This document shows, piece by piece, positions 21,266 to 31,186 of a stretch of DNA of 40,692 nucleotides (positions are counted from its first letter, which is position 1; every line of letters starts with the position of its first letter). The notes below the pieces were generated by a model, which was given only the letters and a program-made list of their open reading frames with translations, did no database searches and was not told the DNA's origin. Origin of the DNA: an uncultured Oscillospiraceae bacterium (GTDB lineage: Bacteria; Bacillota; Clostridia; Oscillospirales; Oscillospiraceae); assembly GCA_934667815.1 (NCBI GenBank), contig CAKUMO010000022.1, forward strand, positions 1-40,692, read 5' to 3'. Made by a program: the position numbers and the translations under genes.

Positions 21266-21350
21266 TGGTGCGCCTGAAGGGACTCGAACCCACACGTCTC
21301 TCGACACGAGAACCTAAATCTCGCATGTCTGCCAATTCCATCACAGGCGC
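21266..21350 (-). tRNA. tRNA-Leu (anticodon UAG)
   Basis: The acceptor stem GCGCCTG (21350-21344) pairs with CAGGCGC, with A as discriminator and CCA encoded (21268-21266). The anticodon loop TTTAGGT gives UAG, reading CUN codons. A long variable arm marks a class II tRNA, and TTCGAGTCC is the T loop region. 85 bases with CCA. It has its own promoter and terminator. Confidence 0.96.
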
Positions 21351-21363
21351 CTATGACCCGATT

Positions 21364-21392
21364 ATTGTATCATCCCCGCCGCAGCCTGTCAA
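21364..21392 (-). promoter_or_regulatory. Promoter of tRNA-Leu
   Basis: On the minus strand: TTGACA (21387-21392), 17-base spacer, TACAAT (21364-21369), start near 21357, a few bases before the tRNA 5' end at 21350. Confidence 0.88.
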
Positions 21393-21417
21393 GTGCGCAT
21401 TCCCGCTGCGCCGAAGA

Positions 21418-21446
21418 TTGACAAACCGGGCAAAATTCCATATAAT
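21418..21446 (+). promoter_or_regulatory. Consensus promoter of the FHA-SEDS/PBP operon
   Basis: TTGACA (21418-21423), 17-base spacer, TATAAT (21441-21446). The leader before the GTG at 21467 is only about 14 bases and includes GGAGGTGA. It stands back to back with the tRNA-Leu promoter. Confidence 0.9.
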
Positions 21447-21466
21447 ATCCGCATGGAGGTGAGCCT

Positions 21467-23203
21467 GTGCAAGCATTGTTTACCACAATTTTTGACTATT
21501 TCCAGTCCGACGGTGCAAAGCTCGCGCAGATCTTCTGCACGGTCTGGCGCTACATCGCGCCGCTTCTGGGCGTTTTAATTCTCTGGCGCTGCGCAAAGCC
21601 ACTGCTCAAGTTCCGGCGTGAACCGGAAACGTGGGCATGGCTTGTCATGCCCGATGGCAATCAGCTTCCCATCACGCACTGGGAGAATATCATCGGCCGC
21701 GGGCGCGGCTGCGACATCGTGGTGGACTTCCCTACCGTTTCGCGCAGTCACGCCGTCCTGACCCGTTTTGACGACGGGAGCTGGTCGATCACGGACATCG
21801 GCTCACGCGGTGCGGTGTCGGTCAACGGCGTGCAGACCGAGCTTTCGGCCGTGCAGTACGGCGACCGCATCGACCTCGGCGGCGTGGAGATGATCCTCGC
21901 GCCCGTCACGCAGGAGGAACTCGAGGATCAGATCGCCACTCGCGCAAAGCCGCAGAGTCTGGGCTGGCCGGGTTTGACGCTCTTTTTCCTGACGCTGTTC
22001 CAGCTTTTCACCGCGTTTCAGTTCGTCACGCATCTGGACGCGGACGCCATGTCCTCGGCCGTGCTGGGCTTCACCGCGCTCATCGGCGTGGAGTGGCTGC
22101 TCTTTCTCGCGCTCCGGCTTGCGCGGCGCAGCGGCTACGAGGTTGAGACGCTGGCCTTCTTCCTCACGACCATCGGATTTGCCGTGATTGCCTCGGACGA
22201 TGCCTCGAAGATGGGCAAGCAGCTCATCTGTCTCGTCGGCGGCATTTTGATCTATCTCATCATCGGCTGGTCGCTGCGCGACCTCTCGCGGGCAAAGCGC
22301 TTCCGCTATCTCGCGGCAGTGGGCGGACTGCTTCTGCTGGCCGTCAATCTCGTATTCGGCACGGAGATGTACGGCGCAAAGAACTGGATTTATATCGGTT
22401 CTTTCTCCTTCCAGCCCTCGGAGCTGGTGAAGCTGTGCTTCATCTACGTCGGCGCCTCGACAATGGATCGCATCGTCACCAAGCGCAACCTGATTCTGTT
22501 CATCATCTATTCCGCCGCCGTGTGCGGCTGTCTCGCGCTGATGAATGACTTCGGCACAGCGCTGATTTTCTTCGTTGCTTTTCTGGTCATTGCATTCCTG
22601 CGCTCTGGCAGCTTCGCAACCGTGGCGCTGGCCTGCGCGGCCACGGGCTTTGCGGGCGTGCTGGCCGTGCGCTTCCGTCCGCACATTCTAAAACGCTTCG
22701 CAACGTGGGGCCACGCGTGGGACTACGCACTTTCCTCCGGCTATCAGCAGACGCGCGCCATGATGTGCATCGCCTCCGGCGGCCTTCTGGGGCTAGGCGC
22801 AGGCAACGGCTGGCTCAAATACGTCGCAGCGGCGGACACCGACCTCGTATTCGGCTTCGTCTGTGAGGAATGGGGTCTGATTCTCGGCATCGTGATGGTC
22901 GCGGCCATTGTGATTCTCGGTGTGTTCGTCGTCCGCTCGGCCAAGGTTGGCCGCAGCAGTTTTTACACCATCGGCGCCTGCGCGGCGGTGAGCATTCTGG
23001 TTATTCAGACGATGCTGAACGTTTTCGGCACGATGGATCTGCTGCCCCTGACGGGCGTGACCTTCCCCTTTGTTTCCAACGGCGGCTCGAGCATGCTCTC
23101 GTCCTGGGGCTTGATTGCCTTTATCAAGGCGGCGGACACGCGTCAGAACGCCAGCTTCGCCGTGCGCATGGTCAAGGCAGAGGAGGTGCAGCCGTATGAA
23201 TAA
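21467..23203 (+). CDS. FHA-domain SEDS-family cell-wall polymerase (FtsW/RodA/SpoVE type)
   Basis: 578 residues. A membrane segment at about 25-45 is followed by a cytoplasmic FHA domain (73-145; IIGRGRGCDIVV with R78, and VSRSHAVL with S92/H95) that should bind phosphothreonine. Residues 170-565 form a multi-pass SEDS domain: GAKNWIYIGSFSFQPSELVKL, LMNDFGTAL, SGGLLGLGAGNG, and PLTGVTFPFVSNGGSSML. SEDS proteins polymerise lipid II glycan strands together with a class B PBP, and one overlaps downstream by 8 bases. The FHA part links activity to Ser/Thr kinase signalling. GTG start at 21467 with GGAGG 7 bases upstream. Whether it serves elongation, division or sporulation is not decided by sequence. 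Confidence 0.92.
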   Translation: MQALFTTIFDYFQSDGAKLAQIFCTVWRYIAPLLGVLILWRCAKPLLKFRREPETWAWLVMPDGNQLPITHWENIIGRGRGCDIVVDFPTVSRSHAVLTRFDDGSWSITDIGSRGAVSVNGVQTELSAVQYGDRIDLGGVEMILAPVTQEELEDQIATRAKPQSLGWPGLTLFFLTLFQLFTAFQFVTHLDADAMSSAVLGFTALIGVEWLLFLALRLARRSGYEVETLAFFLTTIGFAVIASDDASKMGKQLICLVGGILIYLIIGWSLRDLSRAKRFRYLAAVGGLLLLAVNLVFGTEMYGAKNWIYIGSFSFQPSELVKLCFIYVGASTMDRIVTKRNLILFIIYSAAVCGCLALMNDFGTALIFFVAFLVIAFLRSGSFATVALACAATGFAGVLAVRFRPHILKRFATWGHAWDYALSSGYQQTRAMMCIASGGLLGLGAGNGWLKYVAAADTDLVFGFVCEEWGLILGIVMVAAIVILGVFVVRSAKVGRSSFYTIGACAAVSILVIQTMLNVFGTMDLLPLTGVTFPFVSNGGSSMLSSWGLIAFIKAADTRQNASFAVRMVKAEEVQPYE

Positions 23204-24569
23204 GCTGGCAAAACGCGCGTGGTTCGCACTGGCACTCGCAGCCGTGTTGCTTTTGGGTCTGATCGTGATCGTCATCCGCTATTTTATCGATTCGCCCGAC
23301 TGGGTCACCTTTCAGAACAGCCCGCATGTCTACACCGACGGCGTGATGAACAGCGGCCGCATTGTTGACCGCACCGGAACGCTCCTGCTCGACGCGACGC
23401 ATGGCAAAACCTATTCCGACAGCGTATCGCTAAAGCGCGCGATGCTGCATCTGACCGGCGACCGCGAAGGCAACATTCCCTCCTTCCTGCTGTCCACCTA
23501 CGGCGACGAGCTGATCGGCTTTGACCGCTTCAACGGTACCTATTCCGCAGGCGACAGCGAGGGATTGATGGAGCTGACGCTTTGCGCCGAGGCGCAGCGT
23601 GCCGCAATCTTCGCTCTCGACGGGCGCAAGGGCGCAATCGGCGTGTACAATTACAAGACCGGCGAAATTCTCTGCATGGTCTCGTCCCCCAACTTTGATC
23701 CGGACGATGTGCCGGATGTGGCAAACAATCCGGAGACCTACGAGGGTGTTTATGTAAACCGTTTCCTATACAGCACCTATACGCCAGGCTCGACGTTTAA
23801 GGTCGTGACGGCTGAGGCCGCACTGGAGGAGATCGCCGACATCGAGCAGCGCAGCTTCTATTGCGAGGGCAGTGCGCAGGTCGGCGCCGAAACCGTCGTA
23901 TGCAGCGGTGTACACGGCACGCAGAGCTTTGAAGAAGCGCTGGCCAACTCCTGCAACGTCGCCTTTGCGCAGATCGCCGCCGAGCTTGGCCCCGAGACGC
24001 TGACCAAATACGTCAAAAAGGCCGGAATTCTCTCCCGGCTGTCCTTCGACGGCACCAAAACTGCCGCCGGGAGCTTCGACCTGACGGGCGCAACGACCTA
24101 TGAAGCCGCGTGGGCGGGTGTCGGCCAGTACACTGACCAGATCAATCCCTGCCAATATATGACCTACATGGGCGCCATTGCAAACGGCGGACAAGCCGCA
24201 ATGCCCTATCTGGTCGAGCGTGTCTCCTTCGGAGAAAAGGAAAAGTATCACGTTTCCCGCTCAATGTGCGGCCGTGTGCTTGAACAAGGCACGGCTGACC
24301 GCCTCGCGGACATGATGCACTATGCGGTGGAGAATGTCTACGGCGAATGGTACTTCAGCGGATGCCACGCAGGCGGCAAGTCCGGTACAGCCGAGGTCGG
24401 CAACGGCGAGGCGGCCAACGGCCTGTTCGCAGGTTTCCTGCAAAGCGAGAACTATCCCCTCGCCTTTGTCGCCATCGTGGAAAAAGGCGGCGGCGGCGCA
24501 GCCTCATGCCTGCCGGTGCTCAGCCGCGTGCTTGATGCCTGCATCGCAACGCTGCAAACACAGGAATAG
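23196..24569 (+). CDS. Class B penicillin-binding protein (transpeptidase), SEDS partner
   Basis: 457 residues. One N-terminal transmembrane helix (about 9-30), a short PBP-dimer-like region with GRIVDRTGTLL, then a transpeptidase domain with all three motifs: STFK (S199-K202), SCN (S252-N254) and KSGT (K395-T398). It cross-links peptidoglycan outside the membrane, using glycan made by the SEDS protein encoded just before it. It is shorter than most PBP2/FtsI proteins (600-700 residues) because the N-terminal extracellular part is reduced, as in PbpA-like partners of FHA-SEDS proteins. ATG at 23196 after AGGAGG. It ends at a hairpin terminator. Confidence 0.92.
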   Translation: MNKLAKRAWFALALAAVLLLGLIVIVIRYFIDSPDWVTFQNSPHVYTDGVMNSGRIVDRTGTLLLDATHGKTYSDSVSLKRAMLHLTGDREGNIPSFLLSTYGDELIGFDRFNGTYSAGDSEGLMELTLCAEAQRAAIFALDGRKGAIGVYNYKTGEILCMVSSPNFDPDDVPDVANNPETYEGVYVNRFLYSTYTPGSTFKVVTAEAALEEIADIEQRSFYCEGSAQVGAETVVCSGVHGTQSFEEALANSCNVAFAQIAAELGPETLTKYVKKAGILSRLSFDGTKTAAGSFDLTGATTYEAAWAGVGQYTDQINPCQYMTYMGAIANGGQAAMPYLVERVSFGEKEKYHVSRSMCGRVLEQGTADRLADMMHYAVENVYGEWYFSGCHAGGKSGTAEVGNGEAANGLFAGFLQSENYPLAFVAIVEKGGGGAASCLPVLSRVLDACIATLQTQE

Positions 24570-24576
24570 AAAACAC

Positions 24577-24602
24577 AAAAGCTCCTCTAACGAGGAGCTT
24601 TT
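24577..24602. terminator. Terminator after the PBP gene (left copy of a repeat)
   Basis: AAAAGCTCCTC, loop TAAC, GAGGAGCTTTT. Symmetrical, so it can work in both directions. An identical hairpin lies at 24856-24878, next to the converging AI-2E family gene. Confidence 0.85.
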
Positions 24603-24878
24603 CAGACTGTCAAAAAAGTCCGTAATCGTCAAAATCGATTCACAATTCAATGAATTTTTGCTCTCTGGATTTCATTTACAAAAGTCGGGGATTCCAAACT
24701 TTATAGTCTGAAAATCGGCTTGACAGGCAAGGATTTTGACTTACTGCGCAACTCACGCCCTACCGTACCTATGTACGCCGACGAGCGTGAGTTGCTTGTC
24801 TTCCGAACTTTTTCGCAGTCTGTCAGCGTGCCGAAAAGAGTTTTACGACACGCCGAGCTCCTCTAACGAGGAGCTTTT
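24580..24878. repeat. Perfect 23-bp direct repeat flanking a structured non-coding segment
   Basis: Positions 24580-24602 and 24856-24878 are identical over 23 bases; each is a terminator-like hairpin. The 253 bases between have no gene but several inverted repeats: TTTCAGACT/AGTCTGAAA (24600-24608, 24705-24713), GCAACTCACGC/GCGTGAGTTGC (24748-24758, 24785-24795) with CGTAC-CTAT-GTACG in its loop, and GCGTG...CACGC (24825-24853). This looks like a small mobile or REP-type intergenic element inserted in, or spread with, a terminator. Confidence 0.65.
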
Positions 24879-24888
24879 GCTTTTGCGC

Positions 24889-26208
24889 TTAGTCATCATA
24901 ATCGTCGTCCAGATCCGACTCGTAGTCCTCCGGGTCGATCTGCACGTCATAGGTCGGCTCCACGGAGACGAACGCATAAGTCGGGGGCGGTGCCACGGGC
25001 AGTTCGTCCGTCGTGCGGATGCTGTAATAGGCATCGGTGTCGGTCGGATAGTGCTTTTTACGCAGGCGCTTGTTGATGCCGTCGGAGATCAGCGTGTACA
25101 AAACCGCGAAGATGGGCACGCCGAGCATCATACCGCCGAAGCCGAACACGCCGCCGAACACCAGGATCGCAACCAAAACCCACCAGTCCGAAATACCAAG
25201 TTTTTCGCCCAAGATTCGGTTTTCGACGATATTGCCGTCGATCTGCTGCAAAATCAGGGTAAAAATCGTGAAATACAAGGCGTTCAAGGGATCGTCAATG
25301 AGCAGCAGCAGCGCTGACGGCACAAGCCCGATGATCGGCCCGAAAAACGGAATGACATTCGTCACGCCGACAATGGTCGAAATCAGGGGCGCATACGGCA
25401 GATGCATGATAAGCATGGCGATATAGGTCACCACGCCGACAAAAATCGCATCGATGATCTTGCCCATCACATAGCCGCCGAAGATGCGGTCAGTGCGCCG
25501 CGCCAGCTCGAACAGACGGTTGGCATGCGCGGCAGAAAACAGCGCTACGGTCATTTTCTTCGCCTGCGACTTCAGCTTTTCCTTAAACACGAGGATATAG
25601 ACCGCAGCGACAATACCCAACAGGATGTTGAACACCGTCGCCACAACGCTGTAAACGGAGCTGGTCAGCCCTGCAACAAAAGCGGCAATGTCGATGCTGT
25701 TGAGCGTCTTGAGCACCCAGTCGAGCAGCGTATCCACATTCTGGTTCACCCACTGCTCAAACGGCGTGTCCGCGATCAGTCTGTCCACCCAGCCGCTGAC
25801 CGTCTTGTAATATGTCTCCAAGCGATCCTTCTGGAGCAGCTCCTCCAAGCTGGAAATCAGATTCGGCACGATCAATGCGACAATGGCATAGAGCGCAAAA
25901 ACAAGCACGAGCACGGCGATGGTGATGCTCGAAATTTTGCTGATACGCTTGGCAGTTTTTTCCTTGAAACGGTTCTTTTTCGCCAGCAGTTTGTCTATGA
26001 GCTTCTGAGAGCGCACCATGATGGGATTCATCAGATAGGCAAAGAAGCAGCCGTAGAGCAGCGCGGAAATGATGTCGAGAAATTCGAGGATCAAATTATA
26101 AAACCCGCGCAGATTGGACACGATCGTCCATGTAACAGCACCCGCGACGATAACGAGGAAGGCCGTCAGGCCCCATTTTACATATTTTTCATTCCGATGC
26201 AGCTTCAT
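24889..26208 (-). CDS. AI-2E/PerM-family membrane transporter
   Basis: 439 residues, typical of the family. About eight transmembrane helices, with the conserved central GGYVMGKIIDAIFVGVVTYI, the VIPFFGPIIGLVPSALL segment and QQIDGNIVENRILG, then GGVFGFGGMMLGVPIFAVL. Family members export small molecules (autoinducer 2 in a few cases, cations or unknown solutes in others); no specific substrate can be assigned. The C-terminal 60 residues are a cytosolic acidic tail (DPEDYESDLDDDYDD). ATG at 26208 with AAGGAGAG upstream; monocistronic with its own promoter. Confidence 0.88.
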   Translation of the reverse strand: MKLHRNEKYVKWGLTAFLVIVAGAVTWTIVSNLRGFYNLILEFLDIISALLYGCFFAYLMNPIMVRSQKLIDKLLAKKNRFKEKTAKRISKISSITIAVLVLVFALYAIVALIVPNLISSLEELLQKDRLETYYKTVSGWVDRLIADTPFEQWVNQNVDTLLDWVLKTLNSIDIAAFVAGLTSSVYSVVATVFNILLGIVAAVYILVFKEKLKSQAKKMTVALFSAAHANRLFELARRTDRIFGGYVMGKIIDAIFVGVVTYIAMLIMHLPYAPLISTIVGVTNVIPFFGPIIGLVPSALLLLIDDPLNALYFTIFTLILQQIDGNIVENRILGEKLGISDWWVLVAILVFGGVFGFGGMMLGVPIFAVLYTLISDGINKRLRKKHYPTDTDAYYSIRTTDELPVAPPPTYAFVSVEPTYDVQIDPEDYESDLDDDYDD

Positions 26209-26238
26209 AGTTTCTCTCCTTCCATCGGATCCGCTATT

Positions 26239-26267
26239 AGAATACCACGAAGCAGGCAAATCGTCAA
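26239..26267 (-). promoter_or_regulatory. Promoter of the AI-2E-family gene
   Basis: On the minus strand: TTGACG (26262-26267), 17-base spacer, TATTCT (26239-26244). It sits directly after the terminator of the exporter operon. Confidence 0.75.
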
Positions 26268-26271
26268 GAAA

Positions 26272-26303
26272 TAAAAAACACCGCAGGCAGAAGCCTGCGG
26301 TGT
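26272..26303 (-). terminator. Terminator of the MacB-like exporter operon
   Basis: On the minus strand ACACCGCAGGC, loop TTCT, GCCTGCGGTGT, then TTTTT. An 11-bp perfect stem 12 bases after the permease stop. Confidence 0.92.
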
Positions 26304-26314
26304 TAGGTCGAAAA

Positions 26315-27577
<1,263 letters not shown>

Positions 27578-27590
27578 GGTTCATTCCTCC

Positions 27591-29120
27591 TTACCAGTAC
27601 ATACCGGGATTTTCCTTCGTATCCCCGTTTTCGTCCATCTCGGTCTTTGCTCCATCCTTGACGTTCTTGCCATAGGGGAAGGCGATGTAATCGTCCTGTG
27701 TCAGGCCGTCAATGATGCGCACATAGCCCCAAAGCTGTTCGCCGGTTCGCAGATAGGTCTTTTTCAAAAGCCCATCCTCACCGCGGCGATAGACATAGGC
27801 GCGTGTGCCCTCGGTGCGCAGATACATGGCCTCGAGATACAGAGCGTTGCCGTCGCCGCCGCCGCCGAAATAGACGCTGACATAGTCGCCCTCGTTCAGC
27901 TCCGCGTCCGCGCCGACTGCGATCATGGCGTTGTAATACGACGCGTTGGGATCGCTCGATCCGTAGTAAAAGTCGCTGGTCGTTGGCGTGTCGGAGACGG
28001 AATCGATGGTACCGACCGTCTCGACCATGCCGTTCATGCCCCACGACTGGATGCGCACCTGTGCGCCGACACCGTACTTTTGCAGGTCATACTCGCTGAG
28101 CGTGGCTTTGACATAGTAGCAGCCACCGCCGGAAACGGTCACGACCGGCTGATTCTGCTGGGCAGCCGTCTCGGGATCGTTGACCACGAGTACCGTGCCA
28201 TCCACGGTCGCATAGACAAAGCCGTTCTCGGATTCGACCTTCATCTTTTCATATTCCACCTGTGCCTGACGGTAGGCCAGATCCGCGTCACGGATCTTCA
28301 CCTGCTGCTCTGCGCGCATCTTGGCGATCTCGGCTGCGGTGTAGCCGGAGCTGTCATCGTTCGGGAAGGTGGGATCGGGCGTCGGTTCCGGTTCGTCGTC
28401 CGCAGGCATGGGCGGCTGAAAGCCGCCGAGACTCAGCTTCTCGGTTTTCTCATCGACGAGAAGATGCAGGCCCCAGTTTTGCAGCAGTTCGCCCTTCAGG
28501 GCGTTTTCCTCGCGCTGCTCAAAGGAGATGTAAAGCTCCTTCTTTTCTCCCATCGCCTTGGTCAAAAAGTCTATGTCGAACAGGAAATCCTCGGAAACAA
28601 GGTAGCGCAGCGGTTTTTCCTCCGTCCCGTCGCCGCCGATGCAATAAGGCAGCTCCTCGACCGGCTCCAGCGGCTCGGTAGGTGCCTCGGTCGTCGGCTC
28701 GGTGGGCGTGGGCGGGACATAGGGCTTCATCGCGTTGATGCGTGCCAGCTCGTCCTTGGCCTGCTGGAAATTCAGCTCCGCCTGCTTGACGTTGATCTGC
28801 TTGCGCTCGAGCTGGATGTCGGACAGGGTCGTGTCATAGCTCAGGAGCTTATCGCCCTTCTTGACCTCCTGCCCCTGCTGGACAAAAATCTCCGTGATCG
28901 TCTGCGTGGAGGAGGCGATGATCTTCTGGAGCTGCTCGGCAGTGACAAAGCCCGTGCTTTCGGTTTCGTTGCCCATGTAATTCGAGCTGTGCATGCTCAC
29001 GGGCACAACCTTCACAGGATCGCTGTTTCTGCCCAGTGCCCAGACGATGCCGATAACGATCGCCACCGCCACAACAACGCTGACGACAGAGATCAGCACG
29101 GTTTTGAGTTTTTTGCTCAT
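27591..29120 (-). CDS. Membrane-anchored adaptor (MFP/HlyD type) with inserted domain
   Basis: 509 residues. One N-terminal membrane anchor (about 7-30), lipoyl-type halves (VQQGQEVKKGDKLLSYD and FVYATVDGTVLVVN) and two helical hairpin arms (about 100-131 and 262-297). Between the arms, where adaptors normally have a short turn, lie about 130 extra residues: a Thr/Pro/Glu-rich linker (PTPTEPTTEAPTEP), a folded-looking part (YCIGGDGTEEKPLRYLV...LQNWGLHLLV) and a second acidic Pro-rich linker. Barrel and membrane-proximal domains follow. Works with the MacB-type permease. The start overlaps the ATPase stop by 4 bases. Confidence 0.85.
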   Translation of the reverse strand: MSKKLKTVLISVVSVVVAVAIVIGIVWALGRNSDPVKVVPVSMHSSNYMGNETESTGFVTAEQLQKIIASSTQTITEIFVQQGQEVKKGDKLLSYDTTLSDIQLERKQINVKQAELNFQQAKDELARINAMKPYVPPTPTEPTTEAPTEPLEPVEELPYCIGGDGTEEKPLRYLVSEDFLFDIDFLTKAMGEKKELYISFEQREENALKGELLQNWGLHLLVDEKTEKLSLGGFQPPMPADDEPEPTPDPTFPNDDSSGYTAAEIAKMRAEQQVKIRDADLAYRQAQVEYEKMKVESENGFVYATVDGTVLVVNDPETAAQQNQPVVTVSGGGCYYVKATLSEYDLQKYGVGAQVRIQSWGMNGMVETVGTIDSVSDTPTTSDFYYGSSDPNASYYNAMIAVGADAELNEGDYVSVYFGGGGDGNALYLEAMYLRTEGTRAYVYRRGEDGLLKKTYLRTGEQLWGYVRIIDGLTQDDYIAFPYGKNVKDGAKTEMDENGDTKENPGMYW

Positions 29121-29806
29121 TGCTCGTTTCCTCCCTTCTCCGGCTCGGACAGGACGCCGTCGCGGATGTGGCGGATCTGCTTGGCACGCTCGGCAATGGA
29201 ACGCTCATGGGTTATCATAATGATCGTCGCGCCGTTCTGATTCAGAGAATCGAAAATATCCATGATCTGCTCACCGGCTGCGCTGTCCAGTGCGCCGGTC
29301 GGCTCGTCAGCCAGCAGCAGCTTGGGCTTGCCGACAATGGCGCGGGCGATGGCCACGCGCTGGCACTGACCGCCGGAGAGCTGATTCGGCTGAAATTCCA
29401 GGCGCTCGCCCAGTCCCATGAGCTTGAGCGCTTCGATTGCACGCTCGCGGCGTTCCTTTTTTGGTACGCCCGCGTAGAGCAGCGGCAGCGCGACATTGTC
29501 CACCGCCGACATCTTCGGCAGCAGATAGAAGCTCTGGAACACAAAGCCCAGCAGCTCGTTTCGCACCTGCGCCAGCTCGTTCGAGGTCGCACCGTGCAGA
29601 TCCTTTCCGGCCAACAGGTACTGTCCGCTCGTCGGCACATCCAGGCAGCCGATCAGATTCATCAGTGTGGTCTTGCCGGAGCCGGACGGCCCCATAATGG
29701 CGAGATAGTCGCCCTCGTTGACCTGCAAGTTGATATTCTTCAGAACACGGACGACTTCCCTGCCCTGCGGATAATCCTTGCAGATGTCTTTCATTTCTAC
29801 CAGCAT
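29117..29806 (-). CDS. MacB/LolD-type ABC transporter ATP-binding protein
   Basis: 229 residues. Walker A GPSGSGKTT (about 39-47), Q-loop FVFQSFYLLPKMSAVDNVALPL, signature LSGGQCQRVAIARA, Walker B LLLADEPTGALD and switch His in MITHERS. The closest functional group is the MacB/LolD/SalX family that pairs with MacB-type permeases. The start is 3 bases after the upstream lipoprotein gene, with GGAGG in that gene's last codons. It powers the exporter with the permease at 26315. Confidence 0.95.
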   Translation of the reverse strand: MLVEMKDICKDYPQGREVVRVLKNINLQVNEGDYLAIMGPSGSGKTTLMNLIGCLDVPTSGQYLLAGKDLHGATSNELAQVRNELLGFVFQSFYLLPKMSAVDNVALPLLYAGVPKKERRERAIEALKLMGLGERLEFQPNQLSGGQCQRVAIARAIVGKPKLLLADEPTGALDSAAGEQIMDIFDSLNQNGATIIMITHERSIAERAKQIRHIRDGVLSEPEKGGNEQ

Positions 29807-29809
29807 GGC

Positions 29810-31063
29810 TCAGCCTCCAACCGTAGGTTCGACCGCAATGCCGCCGTCGAAGCCGCCATCACCGCCGTCAAAGCCACTCATGTCGCCGATGTCAATTCCG
29901 GAATTGTTGTTATCCTCACTGATCGTGTCGTTCTTGACAACAGGTGCGCCCTCCTGCAGATCGTCTGCCGGGAAGGCAATGTAATCCTCCGGGCTCAGGC
30001 CGTCGGTAATCTCGTAGCGGTTGAGCGTCTCGTCAAAGCTACCGGCCTTGACCGTGCGCTTTTCGAGCTTGTCGTGCTTGTCGGCCGCCCAGACATAGAA
30101 GCCCTCGTCCTCAGAGCCAACCAGATAGGACGCATCCAGCCACAGACCTTCGGTGCTGTCTCCTTGGCCGTCATTCGGCTCGATGTAGACATGCTGTCCA
30201 AGCATCAGGCCGTCGGTGGAGTCCAGCGCGACATAGAAGGGGTAGGAGCTGGAACTTGTCGTATCGTCATCGGCGCCGAAATAACCGCTGGATTTTTTAT
30301 TGGGATTATTCTGGTCAATCTCGGTGATCGTGCCCATCCAGGTCTGGGTGCTGTCCGCACGCGACCGCAGGATGACCTGTGCTCCCTGATAAAAGTCGTC
30401 GCGGTTGAGCTCGTTGATCTTGCCCTTGACGCGGAAATCACCGTTCTGGATCAGGGAGATGTATGGCAGCGCCTCACCGGTCGTGCTGTCCGTGCCGCCG
30501 TTTTCGTTGATGGCCTGCACCTTGCCGTCGATGGGAGAAAGCACCTCACCGTTGTCGCCGGTCTCCTTGAGCGCCTCAAGCTCCTTCTCCTTGACGGTCA
30601 GATTGTACTGTGCCTCCTTCTTATCGGCCTGCAGCGATTGGATCTGTACCGTGTAGGAAAGCTGCTCGGACGCAGGCGCGTTTGCCTTTTCCTTTTCGAG
30701 CTGTGCCACGCGGGTATCGTAGTCCGTAATGTTGTTCTTCAGGCTTTCGATCTCCAGCTCGGCCTTCTCGATGGTCAGCTTCATCTCATCCATATCATAG
30801 ACGAACAGAACGTCGCCCGTTTTGACCTCCTGTCCGACCGCGACCCGCAGCTCGGCGACCTTGCGGTCATCCTTGCGCTCGATCTTGATTTCGTTTTGGG
30901 CGACGACCACGCCCGCACAGGTATTGAATGCGCCCGCCGTGCCATAGCCGGTGATCATGGCGACCGACTGCACGTTGACCGTAGCCTTTTCGCCGCCGCA
31001 GCCGGCCAGAAGCCCGACCAGCAGCACCAGCGTCAGAAGCAGAACTGTCAGTTTGTTTTTCAT
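29810..31063 (-). CDS. Lipoprotein adaptor (MFP/HlyD type) of the exporter operon
   Basis: 417 residues. A lipoprotein signal peptide with lipobox LLAGC (Cys22). Lipoyl halves at VAVGQEVKTGDVLFVYD and GEVLSPIDGKVQAINEN flank a coiled-coil hairpin (about 95-165; ELEIESLKNNITDYDTRVAQ). Beta-barrel domains follow, then a Gly/Asp-rich tail (DMSGFDGGDGGFDGG). It is the first gene of the operon, with GGAGG before the ATG at 31063. A second adaptor is encoded two genes later, so the exporter may use a lipid-anchored and a helix-anchored adaptor together or alternately. Confidence 0.88.
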   Translation of the reverse strand: MKNKLTVLLLTLVLLVGLLAGCGGEKATVNVQSVAMITGYGTAGAFNTCAGVVVAQNEIKIERKDDRKVAELRVAVGQEVKTGDVLFVYDMDEMKLTIEKAELEIESLKNNITDYDTRVAQLEKEKANAPASEQLSYTVQIQSLQADKKEAQYNLTVKEKELEALKETGDNGEVLSPIDGKVQAINENGGTDSTTGEALPYISLIQNGDFRVKGKINELNRDDFYQGAQVILRSRADSTQTWMGTITEIDQNNPNKKSSGYFGADDDTTSSSSYPFYVALDSTDGLMLGQHVYIEPNDGQGDSTEGLWLDASYLVGSEDEGFYVWAADKHDKLEKRTVKAGSFDETLNRYEITDGLSPEDYIAFPADDLQEGAPVVKNDTISEDNNNSGIDIGDMSGFDGGDGGFDGGIAVEPTVGG

Positions 31064-31146
31064 GGTAATTCCTCCGTTTCGGCATCATACTAACGCTTCT
31101 TTGACGGCAAAGCTGCGGACATGTTCCCGCATGGGGAAAATTTTTC

Positions 31147-31176
31147 AAAAAAGGACGTGCCCGACGGCACGTCCTT
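31147..31176 (-). terminator. Terminator after the Mrp-family gene
   Basis: On the minus strand AAGGACGTGCC, loop GTCG, GGCACGTCCTT, then TTTTG. An 11-bp perfect stem 10 bases after the stop at 31187; it separates the alaS block from the exporter operon. Confidence 0.92.
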
Positions 31177-31186
31177 GGTTGGTTAG

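Noticed and set aside
24603..24711. Short coding frames in the segment between PBP and the AI-2E-family gene
   Set aside because: No ribosome binding sites; the segment is dominated by inverted repeats and better explained as structured non-coding DNA.
29120..31093. 657-codon plus-strand frame opposite the exporter operon
   Set aside because: It covers the ATPase and lipoprotein genes, both with clear motifs on the minus strand.
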